Part shown: positions 44,220-53,970 of the stretch, piece by piece
Layout: each line of letters opens with the position of its first letter
Numbering within the stretch: the stretch's first letter is position 1
Source of the DNA: Mucilaginibacter flavus
GTDB lineage: Bacteria > Bacteroidota > Bacteroidia > Sphingobacteriales > Sphingobacteriaceae
Reading direction: 5' to 3'
Length of the DNA: 64,000 nt
NCBI RefSeq assembly: GCF_030409315.1
Contig: NZ_JAUFPS010000096.1
Span: forward strand, 1 to 64,000
Translations under genes and position numbers: made by a program
The notes under the pieces: generated by a model
What the model saw: only the letters and a program-made list of their open reading frames with translations
What the model was told of the DNA's origin: nothing
Databases searched by the model: none

Positions 44220-44855
44220 TTATTTATTAGGTTGTGGAGTGGTGCGTAAATAGGGTTTAATGAGTGTAAAACCTTTTGGAAATTTGGCCGGGATGTCTTC
44301 CGTCTTGGTTGCCGGTACTACAACTACGTCTTCACCGTCTTTCCAATCGGCAGGGGTTGCCACACCGTAATTCGCGGTTAATTGTAAAGAATCGATAACC
44401 CTTAAAATTTCCTGAAAATTACGACCTGTAGATGCAGGATAAGTAATGATCAACTTAACAGCTTTATCCGGGCCGATGATGAACAACGAACGTACGGTAG
44501 CATTTACCGAAGCATTGGGATGGATCATATCATAAGCTTCAGAAATTTTGCGGTCTTCATCTGCAATAATCGGGAAGTTTACCTCCACTCCTTGCGTTTC
44601 GTTAATGTCGTTAATCCAGCCGGTGTGCGATTCAACCGAATCTACGCTAAGGGCCAGCACTTTAACATTGCGTTTGGCAAACTCATCTTTAAGGGCTGCT
44701 GTTTTACCTAATTCGGTAGTACAAACTGGTGTGTAGTCGCCGGGGTGCGAAAATAATACGGCCCAGCTATCGCCAAGGTATTCGTAAAAATCAATATCTC
44801 CTGCAGAGGTTTTTGCTTGAAAATTGGGGGCTTTATCGCCTAATCTTAAACTCAT
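44220..44855 (-). CDS. 1-Cys peroxiredoxin (Prx6 group)
   Basis: 211 residues. 'FSHPGDYTPVCTTELG' holds the peroxidatic Cys; no second conserved Cys, and the length and C-terminal 'FPKGFTLIKPYLRTTPQP' fit Prx6-type enzymes. Detoxifies hydrogen peroxide and organic peroxides. Confidence 0.93.
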   Translation of the reverse strand: MSLRLGDKAPNFQAKTSAGDIDFYEYLGDSWAVLFSHPGDYTPVCTTELGKTAALKDEFAKRNVKVLALSVDSVESHTGWINDINETQGVEVNFPIIADEDRKISEAYDMIHPNASVNATVRSLFIIGPDKAVKLIITYPASTGRNFQEILRVIDSLQLTANYGVATPADWKDGEDVVVVPATKTEDIPAKFPKGFTLIKPYLRTTPQPNK

Positions 44856-45006
44856 GACTTAATTTATTTAGTAGATTTATAGTCTACTAAGTTAATATGC
44901 ATTATTTGAAAAAACCAAATTAAACAGAAATTATGCAACAATTTACGCCAACATTACACAAGGTATATTGTTGAACTGTTTTATACGCTACAAAAGCAAT
45001 ATACAC

Positions 45007-46791
45007 ATGGAACGACATACCTACGATACCGGAATAATTGGAAACTGTGCTTTTTTGGCGCACATTAATAAAAACACCAACGTGGAGTGGCTTTGCTGGC
45101 CGCGTTTTGACAGTACCTTCATTTTTGGCGGTTTACTGGATAAAAAGAAAGGTGGCGAGTTTTCTATACTACCCGAGGGGGAATACACCTCGCACCAATA
45201 CTACCTTGAAAATACCAACGTACTCATCACCGAAATAAGCCCTGCAAGCGGCGGCATGTACCGGGTTACAGACTTCGCGCCCCGTTTTCACCAGCATCAG
45301 CGCTATCACAAGCCTTTAATGTTGTTCAGAAAAATTGAGGCTATCGCTGGCTCACCAAGAGTTAAGGTTAAGTGCGAACCTGTTTCTGAATATGGTGCAG
45401 TTAAGTTAAAGGTGAACCGCGGCAGTAATCATATTCAGTATTTAGGTGGCGAAGAGAACATCAGGCTTACCACAAATATTCCTATCAGTTATGTATTTGA
45501 TGAGCATCCATTTGTACTTAACGAGATAAAGTACCTTGCCCTCACTTACGGCGAACCTTTAGAAGCCCCCTTGAATTCAACAGCCGAACATTTTCTGGCA
45601 GAGACTATTCAGTATTGGCGTACATGGATCAAGCACTCCTCTATAGCTACCTATTTTCAACCCTATGTGATCCGCTCGGGCCTGGCCCTTAAAATACACC
45701 AGTTTGAAGACACTGGAGCCATTATAGCTGCGAGTACCACCAGTTTGCCGGAATCGCCTGGAAGTGGGCGCAATTGGGATTACAGGTACTGCTGGCTGCG
45801 AGATACTTACTATGTGATTACTGCGCTAAACCACATTGGTCATTTTGAAGAAATGGAAAAGTACTTTAGCTATGTAACTGATATTTCATTTTCCGAGGAT
45901 GAGCGGTACCAGCCCCTTTATGGAATCACCGGTAAAAAAGACCTTGTGGAAGAGATTCTTACCGATTTAGCAGGCTATATGGGCAATCAACCGGTACGTA
46001 TTGGTAACCAGGCATCAGAACATATTCAAAACGATATATACGGGCAGGTAATGATCTCCTTGCTCCCGCTTTATACAGATCATCGTTTCGTTTTTTCGGA
46101 GCGCAAAGATTCGGTTAAATGGATTGAGTTTTTGCTTAGTAAAATAGAGCATACCATTGATGAAAAAGATGCTGGCATCTGGGAATTCAGAAATATGGCC
46201 AACATCCATTGTTACAGCAATCTTTTCCAATGGGCAGGCGCTTCGGCTGCCGAAAAAATGGCGCGAACAATTGATAACAAAGAATTAATTGATAAAGCTA
46301 TCGCCCTTAAAGATCGGGCGGCGGCGCATATTGAAAGCTGTTATGATCCGGTTAGAAAAGTTTATACCAATTCGGCAGGCAGCTCAAACCTTGATGCCAG
46401 TACGTTGCAGCTGATCATGATGAATTACCTCGATCCAAATTCGCAAAGAGCTAAAGATCATTTAATTGCATTGGAGAAGGAGCTAAAAGCCACTAATGGG
46501 TTATTTTACAGGTATTTATATAAGGATGATTTTGGTAAACCCAAAACCACTTTCCTTATCTGCGCCTTTTGGTATGTAGAGGCCCTGGCCAGCGTTGGCC
46601 GCATTGAAGATGCTCAACGTGAGTTTGGAAACCTGCTTAAATATTCAAACCACCTGCTTTTATTTAGTGAGGATGTTGATGAAAACGATGGCAGCCAATG
46701 GGGTAATTTCCCACAAGCCTACAGCCACGTAGGATTAATGAATGCAGCCTACCGGATAGCTATGAAACTGGATAGACCGATCTTTTTATAA
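45007..46791 (+). CDS. glycoside hydrolase family 15 protein (trehalase/glucoamylase-like)
   Basis: 594 residues from MERHTYDTGIIGN; the upstream start adds 13 weakly plausible residues. 'NTNVEWLCWPRFDSTFIFGGLLDKKKGGEFSI' and 'SPGSGRNWDYRYCWLRDTYYVITALNHIGHFEE' are GH15 (WxxRD) motifs, 'DENDGSQWGNFPQAYSHVGLMNAAYRI' the C-terminal catalytic-Glu region equivalent. Likely hydrolyses trehalose or another alpha-glucoside. Convergent with the OtsAB fusion: synthesis and breakdown of trehalose side by side. Confidence 0.92.
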   Translation: MERHTYDTGIIGNCAFLAHINKNTNVEWLCWPRFDSTFIFGGLLDKKKGGEFSILPEGEYTSHQYYLENTNVLITEISPASGGMYRVTDFAPRFHQHQRYHKPLMLFRKIEAIAGSPRVKVKCEPVSEYGAVKLKVNRGSNHIQYLGGEENIRLTTNIPISYVFDEHPFVLNEIKYLALTYGEPLEAPLNSTAEHFLAETIQYWRTWIKHSSIATYFQPYVIRSGLALKIHQFEDTGAIIAASTTSLPESPGSGRNWDYRYCWLRDTYYVITALNHIGHFEEMEKYFSYVTDISFSEDERYQPLYGITGKKDLVEEILTDLAGYMGNQPVRIGNQASEHIQNDIYGQVMISLLPLYTDHRFVFSERKDSVKWIEFLLSKIEHTIDEKDAGIWEFRNMANIHCYSNLFQWAGASAAEKMARTIDNKELIDKAIALKDRAAAHIESCYDPVRKVYTNSAGSSNLDASTLQLIMMNYLDPNSQRAKDHLIALEKELKATNGLFYRYLYKDDFGKPKTTFLICAFWYVEALASVGRIEDAQREFGNLLKYSNHLLLFSEDVDENDGSQWGNFPQAYSHVGLMNAAYRIAMKLDRPIFL

Positions 46792-46980
46792 GGTGTTGTA
46801 ATGTTGGAAGGTTGTAATGTTTGAAAGTTTTAAGGTTGAAAAGTTGTAACGTTTTAAAGTTTTTTAACATTCTTAATATTACAACTTTTCAGCTTTTAAA
46901 GGTAAAATATTGCGACCTGTTAACTTTTCAACCTTCCAACATTATAACCTTTCAACTTTAAAACCTTCCAACACCTCAAC
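46792..46980. repeat. imperfect inverted repeat between convergent genes
   Basis: GTTGGAAGGTT-type stretches at about 46792-46850 are complementary to about 46921-46980. The right arm continues into the last codons of the OtsAB gene, where it encodes VEVLEGFKVERL. Likely bidirectional terminator; imperfect. Confidence 0.8.
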
Positions 46981-49164
46981 AGCCGAATGCTTAGTAAAGC
47001 TGGTTAGTAGCTTACGAACCTCCTGTGGGTTGCGCAGGTAAAATTTAGCCGCAGATAGGTTGCTGCCCACCTTTATGGTTATAGCGCTATCCGGCAAAGC
47101 CTTAAAGATATCCTCATCGGTATAATCATCGCCAAAGGCTATAATAAAATCATAGTCTTTATCTTCTGTAAGTGTTAGGGCAGCTTTGCCTTTGTTGATA
47201 TCCATATTCTTTACTTCCAGTACCTTATCCCCTGCCAGTAGTTGTAAGCCTTTATCACTTGCCAGGTATTTTAGATTATTGATTAATTCATTGGCCCTAA
47301 GCTCGCCTAAGCCGGCCGGAGCTTTGCGGTAGTGCCAAACTAAGGAATATGTTTTTTCTTCAATAAAGGAGCCCGGAGTACGGTCTACGTAGGTTTCCAG
47401 TATGGGATAGATATCATGTTTCCACTGATCGGTTAAGCCTGCTATTTTATGCCAGGATGTACCATTTTGTTTAAACCACGAGCCATGCTCGGCAATAAGG
47501 TACATATTGGTATGGCTAAACCATTCATCAAGGTTTTCGTGTTTACGCCCACTGATCAATACAACCTGGTTGGCGGGATCTTCCGTTAGTTTCTGAATAA
47601 TGCTATACAGCTCCCTATCGGGGCTTGCCTGTTCAATGTTTGATCTGAAGCCAACCAGAGTGCCGTCGTAATCTAAAAAGATGATTCTCTTTTTGGTTTT
47701 CACGTAGCGGTTAATGATGGATTGCTCAGTTGTAGTTCCAGCATGGCGTGCCTGCATGGAGCGCTGCATCAATTTAACCTCCTTCAATCTATCCATAAAA
47801 ATTTTAACCCAGTGACTGATATTAAATTTAGCCACTAACTGCCGCATCGGAATCATCCTGCGACGCTGCTCATCCAAAGGCATATTGATAGCCTGTAAAA
47901 TGGCCCTGCAAACCTCGCCGGTATTATTGGGGTTTACAATAATGGCATCAATTAACTCCTTAGATGAGCCGGCCATCTCGCTCATAATCAATACACCATC
48001 ATTATTCACCCGGCTTGCTACGTACTCTTTGCTTACCAGGTTCATGCCATCACGCATCGGCGTTACCAAACATACATCGGCTGTGGCATACAGGGCCGAA
48101 AGTGTTTCTATCGGGAATGATCGGTAATAATAATGAATAGGGCTCCAATCCATAGTGCGATAGATGGAATTGATGTTGCCCACTTTTTTATCAATTTCTT
48201 CCCTTAAATGCGCGTACTGCGGCACAGTATCACGGGATGGTACTACAATCATATAAAGGGCGATTTTTTCAATACACTCGGGGCATAATTGCAACAATAA
48301 TTCAAATGCCTGCAAACGCTGCAAAATACCCTTACTGTAATCAAGCCTATCTACAGACAGGATGAGTTTAGTATGTTTAAAATTATTTTTGATCAGTTCA
48401 ACCTGTTCTTTTACGTCATCCTGTAAAGGTAGCGAAGCATATTTCTTTTCGTCAATTCCCATCGGGAATGATTCAACCACTATAGAGCGCTCACCCGTGG
48501 TTATGATATTTGACGATGTGGTAACAGGTAAAATGCGGCTGGTTGCGCCTAAAAAGTGCCGTACATCATCAAAAGTATGGAAACCTATTAAATCGGCACC
48601 AAGCATACCTTCCAATAATTCAGACCGCCAAGGGATTAGTCTGAACATTTCGTGCGAAGGAAATGGGATATGCAGGAAAAAGCCGATGGAAACATCGGGC
48701 AAATCATGTCTAACCAATCCGGGTAAAAGTAATAGCTGGTAATCATGAATCCAGATCACGTCGCCAGGTTCGGCAACGCTCAGGATCACATCCCTGAATT
48801 TTTTATTAACGGCCTGGTAATAATCCCAGTTTGATTGTTTGTAATTGGCGTAGGTAGATGAGTAATAATGAAAAACCGGCCAAAGCACTTCATTTGAAAA
48901 ACCTTCGTAATATTGGTTAATTTCTTCCTGATCTAAAAATACAGGAATCAGGCTCAGGTCCTTTAATTGCTCTGTAACCCTATCCTTATCATGCTGTTCG
49001 GCAATTTCAACTCCCGGCCAGCCTATCCACACATTGTTATCTTGTTTATATATTGAACCTAAACCGGTTGCTAATCCCCCCTCGCTTGATGATAAACTAT
49101 ATTCGTCATCAGTTTTAGAAATTTTCACAGGTAACCGGTTAGATACAATTATCGTTTTGGGCAT
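46942..49164 (-). CDS. otsAB: fused trehalose-6-phosphate synthase/phosphatase
   Basis: 740 residues. N-terminal TPS (GT20) domain at about 1-465 ('SNRLPVKISKTD', 'GLATGLGSI', 'WIGWPG', 'WIHDYQLLLLPG', 'HIPFPSHEMFRLIPWR'); C-terminal HAD phosphatase at about 490-740 (FLDYDGTLVGF, 'LISGRKHENL', 'AFGDDYTDEDIFKAL'). It makes trehalose from UDP- or ADP-glucose and glucose-6-phosphate. The last codons are supplied by an intergenic repeat. Confidence 0.97.
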   Translation of the reverse strand: MPKTIIVSNRLPVKISKTDDEYSLSSSEGGLATGLGSIYKQDNNVWIGWPGVEIAEQHDKDRVTEQLKDLSLIPVFLDQEEINQYYEGFSNEVLWPVFHYYSSTYANYKQSNWDYYQAVNKKFRDVILSVAEPGDVIWIHDYQLLLLPGLVRHDLPDVSIGFFLHIPFPSHEMFRLIPWRSELLEGMLGADLIGFHTFDDVRHFLGATSRILPVTTSSNIITTGERSIVVESFPMGIDEKKYASLPLQDDVKEQVELIKNNFKHTKLILSVDRLDYSKGILQRLQAFELLLQLCPECIEKIALYMIVVPSRDTVPQYAHLREEIDKKVGNINSIYRTMDWSPIHYYYRSFPIETLSALYATADVCLVTPMRDGMNLVSKEYVASRVNNDGVLIMSEMAGSSKELIDAIIVNPNNTGEVCRAILQAINMPLDEQRRRMIPMRQLVAKFNISHWVKIFMDRLKEVKLMQRSMQARHAGTTTEQSIINRYVKTKKRIIFLDYDGTLVGFRSNIEQASPDRELYSIIQKLTEDPANQVVLISGRKHENLDEWFSHTNMYLIAEHGSWFKQNGTSWHKIAGLTDQWKHDIYPILETYVDRTPGSFIEEKTYSLVWHYRKAPAGLGELRANELINNLKYLASDKGLQLLAGDKVLEVKNMDINKGKAALTLTEDKDYDFIIAFGDDYTDEDIFKALPDSAITIKVGSNLSAAKFYLRNPQEVRKLLTSFTKHSAVEVLEGFKVERL

Positions 49165-49256
49165 ATTGAGTATATTTATTAAACTAATACTTAATAATGC
49201 TTAAACAGCTAAGTTGTTTGCTGAAATGCGATAATTGCAAATTTTGTAAAACAAAA

Positions 49257-49284
49257 AAGCCGTTCGGGTAGTTCCGAACGGCTT
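49257..49284 (-). terminator. terminator of exported PepSY-like gene (copy 1)
   Basis: 11-bp perfect stem AAGCCGTTCGG / CCGAACGGCTT with flanking A and T stretches, just after the stop at 49309. Confidence 0.93.
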
Positions 49285-49308
49285 GTATTTTTGATGATTC
49301 CCTTGGAA

Positions 49309-49788
49309 TTATTTTACTTGTTGAAAAAATTCAAGGTTAGCTTGTTGGGTTATCCTTACAAGCACTTCGTGAGTATCATTTTTCAAATCAACGAAGTATG
49401 AAGTAGCATCGATGTTTGAGTTAAGATCTGTATTAGCCTGGTAAACAATTACCTCGCCAATTTGGTAGCCAGCGTAATCTTTGTTAATCTCTTTCATTGT
49501 TTTAGCTGGGATAGCTTTAGGATCAACACGTTGAGTTACACCAAGGTACTCGCCGCTAAGATTGTAAAAAGCTGTTTTCCTTACGCCATCTATGGTAAAG
49601 CTCGCTTTTTGGCAGTTTTTAGTAACTGTCCAGTTAACGTCTTTTGCATCGGCAAAATCAACTGTGAAACCGTGTAAAGCTACGTATGATACGTTAGCAC
49701 CACCATCATTTTTTTTACCGCCATCGGCAGCGAATACATTAACGCTTAATAAAGCGGCAATTGCAGTTGTTAAAAATATCTTTTTCAT
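49309..49788 (-). CDS. exported PepSY-like protein, copy 1
   Basis: 159 residues, signal peptide (LTTAIAALLSVNVFAA). 'HGFTVDFADAKDVNWTVTKN...FTIDGVRKTAFYNLSGEYLGVT' is a PepSY-like pattern of Bacteroidota secreted proteins; function unknown. 148 of 159 residues match the next copy. It carries one extra Cys (NCQKAS). Confidence 0.85.
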   Translation of the reverse strand: MKKIFLTTAIAALLSVNVFAADGGKKNDGGANVSYVALHGFTVDFADAKDVNWTVTKNCQKASFTIDGVRKTAFYNLSGEYLGVTQRVDPKAIPAKTMKEINKDYAGYQIGEVIVYQANTDLNSNIDATSYFVDLKNDTHEVLVRITQQANLEFFQQVK

Positions 49789-50115
49789 GTTGTGTTAAAT
49801 TTTAAATCCATAACAAAAATAAGTAATTGTTGATTATTTGGCAATTAAAATTGAACTTTTGTAATTATTTGATAATTAATAAGCCATTAAGATGCTAAAT
49901 TTTCACTTTTATAATTAAGGTGGTGTAATAATTACAATATCGTAAACGCCAAAAGATTAAAAAAATTCATTTAAATGAATCTAAACCGTTTTAATAACAT
50001 TTAATTACCTTTAATTTAACACTATAACACGGTATTTAAACTATTCAAATCCCTATAAGGTATACCCTAATTATAAGGCGTCTTACTATCGCCCTGATTG
50101 CAGATTTGATAAAAC

Positions 50116-50148
50116 AAAAAAGCCGCCCGGAAAATCCGGACGGCCTGT
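50116..50148 (-). terminator. terminator of exported PepSY-like gene (copy 2)
   Basis: On the minus strand GCCGTCCGG pairs with CCGGGCGGC (one G-U), loop ATTTT, with T residues beyond. It is the equivalent of the terminator at 49257. Confidence 0.88.
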
Positions 50149-50170
50149 ATTTCTTTTAATTCCCCTGGAA

Positions 50171-50650
50171 TTATTTTACTTGCTGAAAAAATTCAAGGTT
50201 GGCTTGTTGAGTTATCCTTACAAGCACTTCGTGGTTGTCATTTTTCAAATCAACGAAGTATGAAGTAGCATCGATGTTTGCATTGATATCGGTATTAGCC
50301 TGGTAAACAATTACTTCACCAACTTCATAACCAGCGTAGTCTTTGTTGATTTGTTTCATTGTTTTAGCAGGGATAGCTTTAGGGTCAACGCGTTGAGTTA
50401 CACCAAGGTACTCGCCATTAAGGTTGTAAAAAGCTGTTTTCTTTACACCATCAATAGTGAAGGTTGCTTTTTGGGTATTTTTAGTAACTGTCCAGTTAAC
50501 GTCCTTTGCATCAGCAAAGTCAACAGTGAAACCGTGTAAAGCTACATATGATACGTTGGTACCACCATCATTTTTTTTGCCACCATCAGCAGCGAATACA
50601 TTAACGCTTAATAAAGCGGCAATTGCGGTTGTTAAAAATATCTTTTTCAT
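50171..50650 (-). CDS. exported PepSY-like protein, copy 2
   Basis: 159 residues, tandem duplicate of the gene at 49309 with 11 substitutions (no Cys at the position of copy 1). Upstream AT-rich regions (49789-50090 and 50651-50860) and downstream terminators are also recognisably related, so the duplicated unit is about 850 bp including promoter and terminator. Function unknown. Confidence 0.85.
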   Translation of the reverse strand: MKKIFLTTAIAALLSVNVFAADGGKKNDGGTNVSYVALHGFTVDFADAKDVNWTVTKNTQKATFTIDGVKKTAFYNLNGEYLGVTQRVDPKAIPAKTMKQINKDYAGYEVGEVIVYQANTDINANIDATSYFVDLKNDNHEVLVRITQQANLEFFQQVK

Positions 50651-50878
50651 GTTGTTTTAAATTTTAAATCCGCAACAAAAATAAGTCTGAATTAACGATT
50701 TGGCAAATAAAAATGAATTTTTGTAATTTTTTGATAATAACAGTCAGTTTGACGTATAAAATTTAGATTTTCGTAATTTACTTAGTGTATAAATTACAAT
50801 ATCTATAAGCGTAAATTACATAAAAAAACGGATTAGAGCAATCTAAACCGTTTTAATAATATAAAATTGCACTGGAAA

Positions 50879-51688
50879 TCAACCATTATCGGCAAAACCA
50901 GGATATAAGGTCATGCCTCCATCCATAAAAATAGTAGTACCTGTAATATAATCGGCCTGATCGGATGCCAGCCATGCTGCAAGTTGCCCTATATCAGCAG
51001 GTTTACCTATTCGGTTGTAGGGTATTAGGGTAAGTAATTTATCCAGTGCTTCGGGTGTATCCCATGCCGATTTATTAATTGGTGTTTGTATGGCACCTGG
51101 CCCGATACCAACCACCCTGATCTTATGCGGAGCCAATTCCTGCGCTATGCTTTTCATAAACATACTGATGCCGCCTTTGCTGGCCGCGTAATTAACATGG
51201 CCGGCCCATGGAATTACCTCATGTACACTGCTCATACAAATGATTTTTCCTGCGGCCTTACTTCGCTCTTCAACTACTCCCCTGCGAATGAATTCTTTAG
51301 CGGCTTCGCGCGAGCATAAGAACTGACCGGTTAAATTGATACTGATTATGGTATTCCAATCCTCCAGGGTCATATCAACAAACCTGGAATCCTTTTGCAG
51401 GCCTGCGTTGTTTACCAGGATATCGAGCGTGCCGTACTTTTCAAATATTTGAGCAAACATGGCTTTTACCTCATTTTCATGACTTACATCGGCTTGTATG
51501 GCAAAAGCTTCACCACCATCGGCAATTATGCCTTTAACGGTATCATCGGCTGCATCATGATTATGAGCGTAGTTGATCACTACCTTAGCACCGGCTTTAG
51601 CTAATTCCTGTGCTACGCCCCGGCCTATTCCGCTATCGGCACCGGTAACCAGCGCTATTTGTCCTTTTAATGATGGTGTTTGGTTCAT
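50879..51688 (-). CDS. SDR-family oxidoreductase (glucose 1-dehydrogenase-like)
   Basis: 269 residues. NAD(P)-binding TGADSGIGRGVA, 'VNNAGLQ', catalytic Ser in 'CMSSVHEVIPW', Tyr-Lys in 'NYAASKGG' and 'ITGTTIFMDGGMTLYPGF'. The MDGG-MT-LYP tail is typical of glucose 1-dehydrogenase-type SDRs. Substrate uncertain. Confidence 0.88.
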   Translation of the reverse strand: MNQTPSLKGQIALVTGADSGIGRGVAQELAKAGAKVVINYAHNHDAADDTVKGIIADGGEAFAIQADVSHENEVKAMFAQIFEKYGTLDILVNNAGLQKDSRFVDMTLEDWNTIISINLTGQFLCSREAAKEFIRRGVVEERSKAAGKIICMSSVHEVIPWAGHVNYAASKGGISMFMKSIAQELAPHKIRVVGIGPGAIQTPINKSAWDTPEALDKLLTLIPYNRIGKPADIGQLAAWLASDQADYITGTTIFMDGGMTLYPGFADNG

Positions 51689-51856
51689 ATTAGCACTTTT
51701 TTTGTTTTAATATAACCAATGAAAATGAAAGAGTAATTGTTTTAACACGATTTAAGGATTTTTCCTCAACGTTAATACAGTCCTCATTGATAAAGCCTTC
51801 ACATAATCCAAACATAATAGTGCCTTTTCCGTTGATTTTGAAAAGGAAATTCAATC

Positions 51857-52270
51857 ATGGAAAAAATATATACAGCTGTAGTAACAGCAAAAGGAGGTCG
51901 CGACGGCCACATAAAATCTGAAGATGGTGTAGTAGATATGGAGCTGAAAGCGCCTAAAGTTATGGGCGGCGAAGATGGTTATGCCAATCCCGAATTGTTA
52001 TTTGCTGGTGCCTGGGGCGCATGTTATCTGGGTGCCCTGGGCTCGGTTGGTACAAGGGATGGCGTAAATGTAACGCAGGCGACGGTTGATGTGCATATTA
52101 CATTCAATAAAGAAGGATCGTCCTCTTATGCCCTATCTGCCGAATTGCATGTACACATTCCCGGCATAGATTGGGATGTTGCCCAGAAACTGGCCGAGGC
52201 GGCCCACAAAGGCTGTCCTTATTCCAAAGCAACAAGGGGCAATATTGATGTTAAAGTAATTGCTGATTAG
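51857..52270 (+). CDS. ohr: organic hydroperoxide resistance protein, Ohr
   Basis: 137 residues. Redox cysteines in 'WGACYLGAL' and 'HKGCPYSKATRGNIDV' and the 'NPELLFAGAWGA' motif identify an Ohr-type OsmC protein, which reduces organic hydroperoxides. An OhrR regulator is not adjacent. Confidence 0.93.
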   Translation: MEKIYTAVVTAKGGRDGHIKSEDGVVDMELKAPKVMGGEDGYANPELLFAGAWGACYLGALGSVGTRDGVNVTQATVDVHITFNKEGSSSYALSAELHVHIPGIDWDVAQKLAEAAHKGCPYSKATRGNIDVKVIAD

Positions 52271-52290
52271 TTTGTCAGTTTGCAGTATCC

Positions 52291-52377
52291 AGTTTGCAGA
52301 TAGCAGTGGGCAGTTTTGCAGTTATTAGATTTGATGCTTACTGCAAACTGATAACTGCCCGCTGCTATCTGCAAACT
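52291..52377. terminator. 25-bp inverted repeat between convergent genes
   Basis: Arms 52291-52315 and 52353-52377 match at 24 of 25 positions. The right arm includes part of the stop codon of the SAM hydrolase-like gene. Further GTTTGCAG pieces repeat outside the arms. Confidence 0.9.
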
Positions 52378-53269
52378 ACTCTTTACTGACCAACACGCTC
52401 CACTCGCTGCCGCTGCCTATTTTGTATACATCTGCAAAACTGCCCTGGTTTAAGGCGAAGGATAATTGAAGCAAACTGTTCAAATAGGCCAGTGGTTTAC
52501 CTTTGGCAACCTGGCCGAAGGTTGAACTGTAAGGCGCGTCGCCTTCGTAGGCTTTTTTACCGTTGTGGTAAATCGTAAGGTGTAGTACGTCGCCTACTTT
52601 AAGGTTTAGCGGTTTTATCAAATCATCGCTAATGTTTGTCCACAAGTTGCCGTATTGCACATCCAATATATCAATGGTGCCTTTTAATTTGCCATTTTCT
52701 AATACTGCTTTTTGGTAGGGTAGTTTTACCACTTGTTTAGGTAATTCGGGGCCAACCTGCTCATAAGTGATCACACCGGCAGCCAGGCGCGCGGCGGTGT
52801 AAGCATACACATCGCGGCCATGAAATGTATACGATTTCTCGGAGCCGTGCCTGCGGTTTACATTTTCATCTATCTGCCTTATTTCGGCTATACCGAGTGA
52901 TTCTGATATCAATGTTAAAGTTCCGTTATCTGGCGTAACTATATATTGCCCGGTATTTGTTTTTAACACAACAGATTTGCGGGAGGTCCCTACACCGGGA
53001 TCAACAACCGATACAAACACGGTACCGGCGGGCCAATAGGTAACTGTTTGAAATAACCGGTAAGAGGCTTCCCATATGTTGTAAGCCGGAATTTCGTGCG
53101 TAAGGTCATATAATTTCAAATCCGGCGATACGCCAATAGCCACACCTTTCATGGCAGATACGGCGCCGTCCTTCAAGCCAAAATCCGACTGGAAAACAAC
53201 AATTTTGTTTTGAGCGTAACCGCAATAGGAAATAAATAAGGAAAGTATAAGGAGTAGTTTTTTCTTCAT
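52376..53269 (-). CDS. SAM hydroxide adenosyltransferase-like (DUF62) protein with signal peptide
   Basis: 297 residues. The DUF62 features are 'IVVFQSDFGLKDGAVSAMKGVAIG', 'VSVVDPGVGTSRKSVVL' and 'PDNGTLTLISESLG', close to SAM hydrolases and fluorinases. The N-terminus 'MKKKLLLILSLFISYCGYAQ' is a signal peptide, which is unusual: SAM hydrolases are normally cytoplasmic. Exported substrate is unknown. Confidence 0.85.
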   Translation of the reverse strand: MKKKLLLILSLFISYCGYAQNKIVVFQSDFGLKDGAVSAMKGVAIGVSPDLKLYDLTHEIPAYNIWEASYRLFQTVTYWPAGTVFVSVVDPGVGTSRKSVVLKTNTGQYIVTPDNGTLTLISESLGIAEIRQIDENVNRRHGSEKSYTFHGRDVYAYTAARLAAGVITYEQVGPELPKQVVKLPYQKAVLENGKLKGTIDILDVQYGNLWTNISDDLIKPLNLKVGDVLHLTIYHNGKKAYEGDAPYSSTFGQVAKGKPLAYLNSLLQLSFALNQGSFADVYKIGSGSEWSVLVSKE

Positions 53270-53334
53270 GGTAGCTAATATAATGATTTAGCGGTGCTTT
53301 TGGAATAATTGCCCCAAAGTAAATAAGCACAAAA

Positions 53335-53361
53335 AAGGCCGCCCCAATTGGGAACGGCCTT
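53335..53361 (-). terminator. terminator of hsp20
   Basis: AAGGCCG (53335-53341) / CGGCCTT (53355-53361), with T residues on the minus strand beyond. Confidence 0.88.
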
Positions 53362-53398
53362 CAAACCAAACTAACTACTTTATGAAAACAGTCTTAAA

Positions 53399-53836
53399 TT
53401 ATTTTACAGCTATTTCTCTTGATTGAAATTTAGCTTCTTCTTTTTTAGTGATGGTCAATTTCAAAACACCATCAGTGTAATCGGCTTCAATTTTTGATTG
53501 ATCGGCACTTTCTGGCAAGGTGAACGACCTGCTGAATGAGTTGTAGCTATACTCGCGTTTGCTGAATTTTTTACCTTCAACGGTTTCGGTTTTCTTTTCG
53601 GCCGATACTGTCAAAATATTTTTATCCAAGGCTATTTTAAGGTCTTCTTTCTTTAAGCCGGGTACAGCAAGCTCAACTTCAAATTCATTTTCGGTTTCGG
53701 CAATGTTTACAGCAGGTATACGGGCAACCAATTTATCGCCTAAAAATGAATCGTTCAAAATTGAATCGAATACATCGTTAAAGAATGGGCCTCTCGCGTT
53801 ATTTTTTAATCCGTTGTTAAATTTTACTAATGTCAT
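53399..53836 (-). CDS. small heat shock protein (Hsp20/alpha-crystallin)
   Basis: 145 residues. Alpha-crystallin domain around 40-130 ('NIAETENEFEVELAVPGLKKEDLKIALDKNILTVSAEKK', 'SADQSKIEADYTDGVLKLTITKKEE'). ATP-independent holdase. The gap to the next gene is 134 bp. Confidence 0.95.
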   Translation of the reverse strand: MTLVKFNNGLKNNARGPFFNDVFDSILNDSFLGDKLVARIPAVNIAETENEFEVELAVPGLKKEDLKIALDKNILTVSAEKKTETVEGKKFSKREYSYNSFSRSFTLPESADQSKIEADYTDGVLKLTITKKEEAKFQSREIAVK

Positions 53837-53970
53837 GATATGTATTTTCTAAGTTTTTGTTTTTGTTAACTTCGTGATGTATTAATCAACTGTTATACCA
53901 ACCCGTAAAGTCAATATCTATAGCGACATTTTGTCGCTTTGATATATTTTATACAGACAAATTGACGCAA

